Positions 53,070 to 59,918 of a DNA stretch of 59,918 nucleotides are shown here, piece by piece. Below the pieces are notes generated by a model. It ran no database searches, had not been told where the DNA came from, and was given only the letters and a program-made list of their open reading frames with translations. The stretch is from Bacteroidota bacterium (GTDB taxonomy: Bacteria > Bacteroidota > Bacteroidia > Cytophagales > Cyclobacteriaceae): positions 1 through 59,918 of the forward strand of contig JAJRQT010000199.1 in NCBI GenBank assembly GCA_024280115.1. The letters run 5' to 3'. Within the stretch, counting starts at the first letter, position 1, and each line of letters begins with the position of its first letter. Both the position numbers and the translations under genes were made by a program.

Positions 53070-55109
53070 ATGGAATCTACTAGAAGGCTCGTCGCAATTA
53101 TGTTCACCGATATTGTCGGATACACGGCTATGATCGGTAGCGATGAGAATCTTGCGATTAAAACTGTTACACACCATAAAAAAATTATTAAACAAATTGT
53201 TTCGAAATTTGAAGGTGACCTCATTCAGTTTTATGGTGACGGTAGCTTATCCATTTACCCAAGTGCGACCTTTGCACTGGAATGTGCTATGGCAATTCAA
53301 TTGGAATTTCAAAAAAACATCATTGTTCCACTTCGCATAGGACTCCATATCGGTGAGATCTTGATTAGAGAAGGAAATGTATATGGTGATGGCGTAAACC
53401 TCGCTTCAAGAATTGAGTCATTGGGGCAATCAGGAACAGTAATGTTCTCCGAAGATGTTTTTCAAAAGATACGTAACAACAATCGTTTTAAAACTCAACT
53501 ATTAGGAGCTTTTGAATTCAAAAATGTAGATAAGCCTATGCAGGTTTATGTATTGGCTAACGATGGATTCCCTGTACCAAAAGCAGAAAGTATTACTGGA
53601 AAGTTGAATGCGTCATCTAAAAAACAGGATATCAAATCTTATGGAGTACGTGAAAAAATTAGCGATAAAGTAAGCGATTCTTTACAACGTGAAATATTAG
53701 AAAAATCTATTGCTGTGCTGCCATTCGTAAATATGAGTAGCGATCCTGAACAGGAATTTTTTTGCGAAGGAATATCGGAAGAAATCATCAACACAATTGT
53801 CCAGCTTCCCAATCTTAAAGTTGCCGGACGAACCTCATCTTTTTGCTTTAAGGGGAAAAACGAAGATCTTCGTTCGGTCGGCAACATGTTGGGCGTTAGC
53901 AAGATTTTGGAAGGCAGCGTACGTAAATCAGGAAAAAGAATTCGGATTACCGCCCAGCTAATAGAAGCCTCTACAGGTTTTAATTTATGGTCAACAAAAT
54001 ACGATCGGGAATCAGATGATGTCTTTAAGATTCAGGATGAAATATCTACGGAGATTGCTAAGCAACTAAAAATAACATTTGCAGATGCTCAATCTGTACC
54101 CATATCCAGACAGCAAACGAAAAATATCGAAGCTTATCAATTATATTATAAAGGTCGATCGTTTTTCTACCAGCGGGGAATGTCTTTGTTTGAAGCGCTA
54201 AAATGCTTCCGGGCATCCTTAGAGATTGACGCGAATTACGCTTTAGCCCATTCTGGTTTGGCTGACACTTTAATAATGCTATGTTTTCATGGGTATGTGT
54301 CTCCTTCTGAATGTTGGGATGAAGCCATTTCTGCTGCCCACAGATCCTTTAAATACGGTCCGGATTTAGGAGAAACTCATAACACTTTGGCTTTAATTGC
54401 CCTACTTCACGACAGAAATTTCGATGCTGCCGAAAGAGAGTTTAAGAAGGCGCTTGAAATTAATCCTGCGCATAAACAAGCGCGGGTTTGGTATGCCATG
54501 ATCTACCTGGCGCTTACCCGAAATAAATTCGAAGAAGGATTCGACCAATTCAAGATTGCCGCAGAAAATGACCCATTATCCCCGTATGTTCATAGTACTT
54601 ATGCCTTAACATTGACTACCGGAGGTAAATTTGAAGAAGCAATAGCCTCTGGTGAATTTGCGGTAAAGCTGGATTCCGACTCCTGGATCGCACGGTACTG
54701 CCTGGGCTATAGTTATCTATGTGCCGGTCAATTAGACAAGGCGCTTCAAGAGTGTCAAATTGCTCTGAAAATATCAAGCCGGCATGCATGGAGCCTTCAC
54801 TTAATTGTACTCACCTTATTAAAAATGGACCGACATGACGAAGCCCAGAAAATATTCGAGGAAATGGAGGCCCGATACCGCGATCATTACTTGCCTCCTT
54901 CCAATTTAGCAATTGCTGCAGCAGCATTGGGCAAAGAGAAGTATGCCTATAAACTGGCTAGTACCGGTGTGGATATTATTGACCCTTATCTTCCGTTTAT
55001 TGCAACGGTTTACAAGGATAGTGAAGCCTTACGAAAAATTCCCGGATTTGATAAAATACAGCGACGACTAGGATTTTCGCCTAATATAAGTAATGTCAAA
55101 AAAAGATAA
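53070..55109 (+). CDS. Class III nucleotidyl cyclase domain fused to a TolB-like domain and TPRs
   Basis: 679 aa. An N-terminal class III cyclase domain (about 5-175) with metal-binding Asp14 (FTDIVGY) and Asp57 (YGDG) and the transition-state pair Asn110/Arg114 (GDGVNLASRIES). A TolB-N-like domain (about 228-350, SIAVLPFVNMSSDPEQEFF) and a run of TPRs (about 365-640) follow. The usual substrate-specifying Lys before the second metal Asp appears to be Gln53, so cAMP production is uncertain. No membrane segment is obvious, so it is probably cytoplasmic. This fusion is widespread; it likely senses a partner through the TPRs. No gene nearby is clearly controlled by it. Confidence 0.9.
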   Translation: MESTRRLVAIMFTDIVGYTAMIGSDENLAIKTVTHHKKIIKQIVSKFEGDLIQFYGDGSLSIYPSATFALECAMAIQLEFQKNIIVPLRIGLHIGEILIREGNVYGDGVNLASRIESLGQSGTVMFSEDVFQKIRNNNRFKTQLLGAFEFKNVDKPMQVYVLANDGFPVPKAESITGKLNASSKKQDIKSYGVREKISDKVSDSLQREILEKSIAVLPFVNMSSDPEQEFFCEGISEEIINTIVQLPNLKVAGRTSSFCFKGKNEDLRSVGNMLGVSKILEGSVRKSGKRIRITAQLIEASTGFNLWSTKYDRESDDVFKIQDEISTEIAKQLKITFADAQSVPISRQQTKNIEAYQLYYKGRSFFYQRGMSLFEALKCFRASLEIDANYALAHSGLADTLIMLCFHGYVSPSECWDEAISAAHRSFKYGPDLGETHNTLALIALLHDRNFDAAEREFKKALEINPAHKQARVWYAMIYLALTRNKFEEGFDQFKIAAENDPLSPYVHSTYALTLTTGGKFEEAIASGEFAVKLDSDSWIARYCLGYSYLCAGQLDKALQECQIALKISSRHAWSLHLIVLTLLKMDRHDEAQKIFEEMEARYRDHYLPPSNLAIAAAALGKEKYAYKLASTGVDIIDPYLPFIATVYKDSEALRKIPGFDKIQRRLGFSPNISNVKKR

Positions 55110-55165
55110 GTTTTACGTGTAACATTTATTGCTTTGAACCACTAACCAAGAAAATATTATATAGA

Positions 55166-55618
55166 ATGACATTACAAGAAGCAAATAACTTTTTTGAAAG
55201 TTTAAAAATCGGAACAACTATAAAGTCTGAAATCAAGGTTTATAAAAAATTCATTTATGTTCTCACCGAATTGAAAAGAAGGGGGTTCTCAAAAGATGAA
55301 ATTCAATCCATTGAAGCGAAACTTGATAGTTTAAATTTAGAATCGAATCCTGAAAACGGAAAAAAATACTTAAAAAAAGCACTAATTAAATTTGAAAAAT
55401 ATTTAAAGGATACATTTTCCTTAACTTCCAAAAGGTATTACACCAATATGGGTATAGGTTTAGGATCTTCTTTTGGAATTCTTTTTGGAATTGTGGTTTT
55501 ATCAAGTTTTGAGCAGTCTTTGGGTATATCTTTGGGTTTGATTATCGGAATGATAATTGGGTTAATTATTGGACGATCTATGGACGCTAAAGCTTTAAGT
55601 GAAGGCAGAGTGTTATAA
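55166..55618 (+). CDS. Membrane protein of unknown function, 150 aa
   Basis: A soluble helical N-terminal part (about residues 1-90, rich in Lys and Glu) is followed by two closely spaced glycine-rich hydrophobic helices (NMGIGLGSSFGILFGIVVLS and GISLGLIIGMIIGLIIGRS), ending in a short polar tail. This topology is common among uncharacterised Bacteroidota proteins. It starts 56 bp after the cyclase gene on the same strand and could be co-transcribed. No family name can be given. Confidence 0.7.
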   Translation: MTLQEANNFFESLKIGTTIKSEIKVYKKFIYVLTELKRRGFSKDEIQSIEAKLDSLNLESNPENGKKYLKKALIKFEKYLKDTFSLTSKRYYTNMGIGLGSSFGILFGIVVLSSFEQSLGISLGLIIGMIIGLIIGRSMDAKALSEGRVL

Positions 55619-55671
55619 TTAAAACCTGAATGTAAACCTTAAAGTTCAACTGAAATAAAAATACTAAGCAC

Positions 55672-56112
55672 AATAATATGGAATCAAATTTAATTGGGCC
55701 CATGGGATTCTACTAATTTTTTGAACCCCGATCTGCATCAGTAGCAGGCTAAACCTAATGGGGGCCACCGATAAACCGGGCAGGCTATTGTCAGGGGAAT
55801 ATCAAGCTGTTCGGGATTTACAAACCCGAACTCATTTATAAAAGGAATTGTATTCCGGCTTATGCCATTAAATTATTGTTTGTTTGTGGATTATACCTAT
55901 CAATTTTGCAAAGTAGAGAATTCATAATTTTTGCTTTCGGATTGCAAATCCAAAAGAGCTGGAGCATTCAATCAATTTTACGTTCATTCTTTGAAAAAAC
56001 AATCCAGGTATTCGATGTGTACAGCAGTTGTAGGGACGCAGTTCAAGTAGAACAACTGAGATTTACACTCATGTCGCTTCCACAACTTTTAATTCGATTA
56101 AAAATCCATTAG
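55672..56112. repeat. ~440-bp intergenic repeat, copy 1
   Basis: Begins aataatatggaatcaaattt and corresponds to 57041-57443 with many point differences and a variable segment at about 55700-55790. It contains the palindromic aagctgttcgggatttac block and a 3' part (55966-56112) that stays open for exactly 48 codons in both full copies. The 78-codon ATG frame at 55876 lies wholly within the repeat, so it was not called as an independent gene. Confidence 0.75.
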
Positions 56113-56156
56113 TTTGGCATTCATTACAATTAGAGAAGTTAAAAGTAGATTCAACA

Positions 56157-57011
56157 ATGATCAATACTTTATCCAACCAAATTCTATTTCAACAAAAAAG
56201 CTATTCATTCTTATCGATCACACTGTCAGTAATTCTGATACTTTCTTCTTGCAAGAACATTAAATCAAAAGAAGAACAACCTTTGAACGATGGCCATAAG
56301 TTGATAATTGAAATGGTGGATGCCGTGGGTGGACGAGATAGACTTTATAGTTTGAAAGATATAGAATACACCTATTCGTATCAAAACTTAATAAAGAACA
56401 AGACAGATATCTCAACAGAGCGGTACATATTTGATGGTGAATTGTCCTGGGGGAAATATCAACAAAGAGATTTATACATGCCGGACAAGCAAGGTGCTGT
56501 CATCCAATACTTTAATGGAACAAATACATTAATGAGTCTAAATGGAGAGTTGATAAATGACAAAGAAATGATTAATGAAGCAGACTTTATGCGTAAAACC
56601 AACTTTTACTGGCTAACCATGGTTTATAAACTACTTGATGATGGCATAACCTATGAAAAAATGAGCAATCAAATAGTAGATGGACTTGATTATTACCGCG
56701 TCAAAATCAGCTATTCTGAGGGTGTCGGGGATGCTAAAGACACCTATGTATTGTATATTAATCCTAAAACCAAACTCGTAGATCAATTCCTGTTTAGCGT
56801 GATGGATTATGGAATTGACACCCCTTTTCTTATGAAAGTTGAACACGAAGAAATCGAAGGCTTAAAGCTCATGACACACAGAAAATATATCAAAGCCACC
56901 TGGGCAGGTGAAGTAACAGGCTTGGAATGGACTGGAGATGAACTTTCCGAAAATCTAAAATTCAACAACGGATTCAAACCTTCAGACCTATCTCTGGAAT
57001 TAAATCTTTAG
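56157..57011 (+). CDS. Predicted lipoprotein, 284 aa
   Basis: A long hydrophilic start is followed by a hydrophobic helix and lipobox ILSSC (Cys32), predicting a lipid-anchored envelope protein. The mature part resembles the LolA/LppX-like beta-sheet fold used by several Bacteroidota lipoproteins: LIIEMVDAVGGRDRLYSLKD at its start, a YTYSYQN strand, then a KTDISTERYIFDGELSW strand pair and a late MKVEHEEIEGLKLMTHRKY. The GG-x-x-x-L-x-x-L-x-D block is typical of proteins that bind lipids or lipoproteins, so a carrier role is possible (inference). Monocistronic between two copies of the intergenic repeat. Confidence 0.75.
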   Translation: MINTLSNQILFQQKSYSFLSITLSVILILSSCKNIKSKEEQPLNDGHKLIIEMVDAVGGRDRLYSLKDIEYTYSYQNLIKNKTDISTERYIFDGELSWGKYQQRDLYMPDKQGAVIQYFNGTNTLMSLNGELINDKEMINEADFMRKTNFYWLTMVYKLLDDGITYEKMSNQIVDGLDYYRVKISYSEGVGDAKDTYVLYINPKTKLVDQFLFSVMDYGIDTPFLMKVEHEEIEGLKLMTHRKYIKATWAGEVTGLEWTGDELSENLKFNNGFKPSDLSLELNL

Positions 57012-57040
57012 CCAATTGATTTTTAGAATTGCGAAATGCT

Positions 57041-57443
57041 AATAATATGGAATCAAATTTAAGTGGGTCCTGGGAACCCCAACTCATCCTCGTTTGTAAC
57101 GAGGATGAAATAGAACGAGAGCACCCGTCCACCTCAAGCTGCTCGGGATTTACAATTCCGAACCCGTTTGTAAAAGGAATTGTATTCCGGCTTATGCCAT
57201 TAAATTAATGCTTGCTTGCGGATTATACATATCCATTTGTAAAGTAGAGATTTCGTTATTTTTATTTTCGGCTGGCAAATCCAAAAGAGCTGGAGCATTC
57301 AATCAGTTTTACGCTCATTCATAGGAAAACCAATTCAAGTATTCGATGTGTACAGCAGTTGTGGAGACAAAGTTCAACCAGGACAACAGATATTTACATC
57401 CATGATGCTTCTACAACTTTTCATTCAATTAAAAATCCATTAG
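57041..57443. repeat. ~400-bp intergenic repeat, copy 2
   Basis: Second full copy of the repeat at 55672. Its block 57297-57443 encodes, in the same frame as copy 1, IQVFDVYSSC followed by differing residues and LKIH-stop, without indels relative to copy 1. Upstream in that frame there is a TAA, so it is not an intact gene. Confidence 0.75.
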
Positions 57444-57515
57444 ATTAGCAATCTTACAGTATAAGTAAGACAATAGCACTTATTTATACTGTATGATTTC
57501 AATAGAGCTTAGACT

Positions 57516-57875
57516 ATGGCTAAAACTCCAGTAATTTTTTTTATTTATTACATTGGAGCAGTTACTCTCTGGTTAATTAGTGGATTCAAAGGAAAGGTAT
57601 CTTCCTACCTCCCTGGTCCATACGAACGATCAAATAAATCTACTAAGGCATTAATTGCGGGAATTGTAATGACCTTTCTACTATTTACACTTGCATTACG
57701 ATTTGTTGATATTTATGAATCAAGTCAACCTTATGTTATTCCTGGGCTAACGCCAGAGCAAACAAGAAAAGTTCTCGAAAAAACAAATGGAACAGGAAAG
57801 ATTGTTATCAAGCCTGAACAACTAGAAGAGTTCGTGAATACTTTGGATTCAGTTGCGGACGACTCAATAAAGTAA
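57516..57875 (+). CDS. Small membrane protein of unknown function, 119 aa
   Basis: Two hydrophobic helices (about residues 6-22 and 47-63) flank a polar loop containing SSYLPGPYERSNKSTKA, and a soluble, acidic C-terminal tail follows (about 64-119). It probably sits in the inner membrane with both ends on one side. No family is recognised. A group II intron-like 3' end lies directly after its stop codon. Confidence 0.6.
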   Translation: MAKTPVIFFIYYIGAVTLWLISGFKGKVSSYLPGPYERSNKSTKALIAGIVMTFLLFTLALRFVDIYESSQPYVIPGLTPEQTRKVLEKTNGTGKIVIKPEQLEEFVNTLDSVADDSIK

Positions 57876-57894
57876 TAAAACGAAATCTAATTGA

Positions 57895-57972
57895 GTAAAC
57901 GGCTGACGGTCATTTGACCGCCAATTGCGCCCCTCACACTACCAAGCGTACGAGTCTCATACTTGGCGATTC
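57895..57972 (-). ncRNA. Remnant of a group II intron 3' end (domains V-VI-like)
   Basis: On the minus strand the sequence around 57930-57972 reads aatcgccaagtatgag...ctcgtacgcttggtagtgtgagggg, which matches the layout of intron domain V (a stem of CCAAG-type arms around a gagactc loop, ending in ggtgtgagrgg). Then comes a domain VI-like hairpin (cggtca/tgaccg at 57907-57920) and a ...TTTAC-TC end near 57895. No maturase or other intron parts adjoin it, so it is a solo remnant. Confidence 0.45.
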
Positions 57973-58039
57973 ATTGAACCCACAATAAGATTAAAACCAT
58001 TTTAGAAAAATATAGTCAAAAGTAGAAAAGTAAGTTGAA

Positions 58040-58552
58040 ATGGAAATAAAGAAATATCGTTTTGTTTTATTATTTGTATTCTTCCTCGCATTAGGTATTT
58101 TTTTTAGTGCACTCTATATGACGATTAATAGTAAAAGGGAGATTTATGAAAATGGATTATCAAGTACAGGTATTCTTTTTGATGTTAAAAGCAAATATTT
58201 AAAAGTTAGGTATAAAATTAGAAATGAAACTTTGACTTTTGGTACTAACACACCATTTCAGTATTTACAAAATGGAGAGGAATATTTAATTAAATATATA
58301 GCAGACGATCCGGATTATATTAGCGTGTTTTATTCTGTTCCAATTTTTTCAGATCAATATAAATATGATATTATCGATTGTGTATCTCTATCAAAAAGGC
58401 TATCAGTATTGACATTTGAGTATGTTGTAGATGAAAAAAGATATGTGCGTGAAATATTGTTTGAAGATGGAGATTCACTTGACCCTAACGGATATATAAT
58501 AAAATACAGGAGTGATAATCCGAAAATTGGATACTTAGTTAAAAAAATATAG
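58040..58552 (+). CDS. Membrane-anchored protein of unknown function, 170 aa
   Basis: One N-terminal membrane helix (about residues 7-28, FVLLFVFFLALGIFFSALYM) followed by a beta-rich extracytoplasmic domain with alternating short strands (VKSKYLKVRYKIRNETLTFG, EEYLIKYIADDPDYIS, LTFEYVVDEKRYVREI). The internal similarity of the YLIKYIADDPDYI and YIIKYRSDNPKIG segments suggests a duplicated module. No named family is recognised. Repeat copy 3 begins immediately after its stop. Confidence 0.6.
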   Translation: MEIKKYRFVLLFVFFLALGIFFSALYMTINSKREIYENGLSSTGILFDVKSKYLKVRYKIRNETLTFGTNTPFQYLQNGEEYLIKYIADDPDYISVFYSVPIFSDQYKYDIIDCVSLSKRLSVLTFEYVVDEKRYVREILFEDGDSLDPNGYIIKYRSDNPKIGYLVKKI

Positions 58553-58555
58553 ACC

Positions 58556-58692
58556 CAAGCTGTTCGGGAATTGCAAGCCAGAACCCATTTGTAAAAGGAA
58601 TTGTATTCCGGCTTATGCCAGTAAATTATTGTTTGTTTGTGGATTACACCTATCCATTTGCAAAGTAGAGATTTCATAATTTTTGCTTTCGG
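58556..58692. repeat. Intergenic repeat, copy 3, interrupted by the group II intron
   Basis: Follows copies 1 and 2 from aagctgttcgggaattgc to gctttcgg, where the other copies continue with attgcaaatcc. Here the match breaks and the group II intron 3' end begins about 5 bp later. The rest of the repeat is missing in this window. Confidence 0.7.
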
Positions 58693-58730
58693 TCGAGTAG
58701 GTAAGGGGAATTTCACCCCAAACCTATCAC

Positions 58731-58765
58731 AGAACCGTGCATGAAAGTCTCCCCTCACACGGCTC
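58731..58765 (-). ncRNA. Group II intron domain V
   Basis: On the minus strand the 35-nt hairpin has the domain V pattern of gagccgtg at the 5' arm and cacggttct at the 3' arm with a purine-rich loop region. It lies 10 nt after the RT stop codon, the standard position. Confidence 0.7.
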
Positions 58766-58775
58766 TTCTTATGCA

Positions 58776-59738
58776 TCAACATGCTCTGAGTGGACGTAAT
58801 CCAAATTGCCAATGGGCAAAAAGATTTGGGTTTCTCTTGTAAAACAAATTTAGTTTTTCTATGATCTTCCCTGTCCTTCCCTTGAGTTTATAGCGACATC
58901 TTACCCATTTGAACAGCCTTGTGTTTAAGAGATGCAATACATATTTGAACTTTCTCCCCCCATACTTCCCAAAGTAGTTTATCCAACCCCGCAATTTGGG
59001 GTTTAATTCTGCTGCCAGTTCGGTTAGGGTGGTTCTCGTTTTCTTATGTATTCGCATTCCTCTCAACTCTGAAACTATTTTCTTCGCTGCTTGTGTTCCA
59101 ATTTGGGGACCAAAGCCTAAAAAATATTTCCCCACTTTGTTTCTCGATTTACAGGGTCTGAAATGATGACTCAGAAATGTAAAGGAAACTTCAGGATATT
59201 TCTCTTTTCTTGTCCCTTGCTTACAATAGACAATTTTGGTCTTTGCTTCGTTTACCCTTAGTTTCAATACAACTAAACGCGCTTTGAGCTTGACAAGAAG
59301 TTTTTCTGCCTCTACTCTACTCCTGCAATGTACCACCATGTCATCTGCATATCTTTCATACTTTATGTGCGAATGATTTACAGATAACCATTTGTCTAAT
59401 CCATAATGAAGAAACAGGTTCGACAGTAAGGGACTGATCACCCCACCTTGGGGAGTGCCCTGACCTCTTGCTTCTTTATTCCCCTCCTTTTGGATAATGG
59501 GCGCTTTCAACCACCTTTCTACATACATCAAAACCCACTTCTCATCGAAATGGCGTCTTACTGCCTGCATTAGCAATTCATGGTCTATGTTGTCAAAATA
59601 CCCTTTGATGTCCAAGTCTATCACCCAACTATACTCTCTACAGTTGCGCAGACAGGATTCTAATGCCTGATGGGCACTTCGTCCCGGTCTGTAACCATAT
59701 GAGTCCGGTTGGAATATGGCTTCTAATCTGGGTTCCAT
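58776..59738 (-). pseudogene. Group II intron reverse transcriptase/maturase, N-terminally truncated
   Basis: 320 aa from the first ATG. RT motifs are present: DSYGYRPGRSAHQAL, catalytic WVIDLDIKGYFDNIDH (Asp41), GTPQGGVISPLLSNLFL and YADD (130-133). A maturase X-domain follows (about 240-310, LRGWINYFGKYGGRKF), and there is no C-terminal HNH endonuclease. Homology continues upstream of the ATG in frame (VGDRIAQRVVKNY) back to about 59779, then stops abruptly at IS21-like sequence with an in-frame stop beyond. About 100 N-terminal residues of the family (~420 aa) are lost, so it is probably inactive. Confidence 0.85.
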
Positions 59739-59780
59739 GTAGTTTTTGACAACACGTTGCGCTATCCGATCGCCTACTGG

Positions 59781-59918
59781 ATAATCCGGATTAAGCTGAC
59801 CCCCTGAAATCCGGACAAAAGGCGGTTGTTTTTGAGCGAATTAGCTCTTGCCAATCCGGCACATGTTGACCCCCTGGTTTTGAAAATCAGTAATGCCACC
59901 GGAGCATGCTGACCCTCT
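59781..59918. mobile_element. Possible end of an IS21-like element (runs off the window)
   Basis: A motif of the form CCGG-(7-8 nt)-TGACCC occurs three times in direct orientation, starting at about 59786, 59856 and 59899: aagctgaccccctg, atgttgaccccctg and atgctgaccctct. Multiple direct copies of such a sequence are typical of the terminal transposase-binding sites of IS21-family elements. No transposase gene lies within the window, so the assignment is tentative. Confidence 0.4.

Larger units (their letters stand above)
58698..59779 (-). mobile_element. Group II intron, 5' part lost
   Basis: Comprises an RT/maturase gene followed by a recognisable intron 3' end. Domain V is at 58731-58765 (minus strand gagccgtgtgagggg...gcacggttct). 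A short domain VI-like stem follows (ggggtgaaattcccc), with a likely end at cctac near 58698. The intron sits inside an intergenic repeat. Its 5' half, including the first part of the RT gene, is missing where IS21-like sequence begins (about 59780). Confidence 0.75.

Noticed and set aside
57495..57900. Toxin-antitoxin interpretation of the small gene at 57.5 kb
   Set aside because: Single gene with two membrane helices, no partner gene and no recognised toxin motif.

Overview
The window looks like chromosome from a low-GC Bacteroidota, most likely a Cytophagales-type bacterium (inference). Supporting signs are the long IspG isoform, paired DUF1573 domains, DUF3078 and CotH-like secreted proteins, the lack of Shine-Dalgarno sequences, and very AT-rich spacers. 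No rRNA, tRNA or CRISPR array was seen.

0.2-22.8 kb is mostly ordinary genome: pgk, sua5, trpS, a phosphohexomutase, an esterase-like hydrolase, an orphan HlyD/TolC pair, an ispG operon, a rhomboid protease, mscS and several envelope proteins of unknown function.

23.2-44.6 kb is the most unusual part. After two plus-strand beta-propeller genes (the first truncated by an in-frame stop) comes an apparently single operon, 26.3-44.6 kb. It encodes lipidless secreted and membrane-anchored PQQ-like propellers, a 6-bladed NHL-type propeller, a small Cys4 twin-arginine protein, a NapG/MauM-like Tat ferredoxin, a NapH/MauN-like membrane iron-sulfur protein, a NuoE-NuoF fusion, a 2Fe-2S/GltD-like flavoprotein, a GT4 glycosyltransferase and an ABC exporter. 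Most joints are overlaps or gaps under 25 nt. The only two long gaps hold arrays of a 'gattgaag' motif followed by the same motif inverted. I infer an NAD(P)H/quinone-linked redox module that moves electrons between cytoplasm and envelope and serves secreted propeller proteins. The window holds no hydrogenase, formate dehydrogenase, c-type cytochrome or PQQ-synthesis gene.

44.6-48.6 kb is an accessory island whose units follow integron-cassette topology: the first bases of each unit are complementary to the left edge of a long imperfect palindrome at that unit's own 3' end. One unit carries a secreted protein, one has no gene, and one carries a NACHT-type NTPase gene broken by two in-frame stops. 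No integrase is visible.

48.6-59.9 kb carries another propeller gene, a CPA2 antiporter, a cyclase-TolB-TPR regulator and small envelope proteins. They are separated by ~400 bp intergenic repeats, two group II intron 3' ends (one with a truncated reverse transcriptase) and an IS21-like end that cuts the reverse transcriptase.
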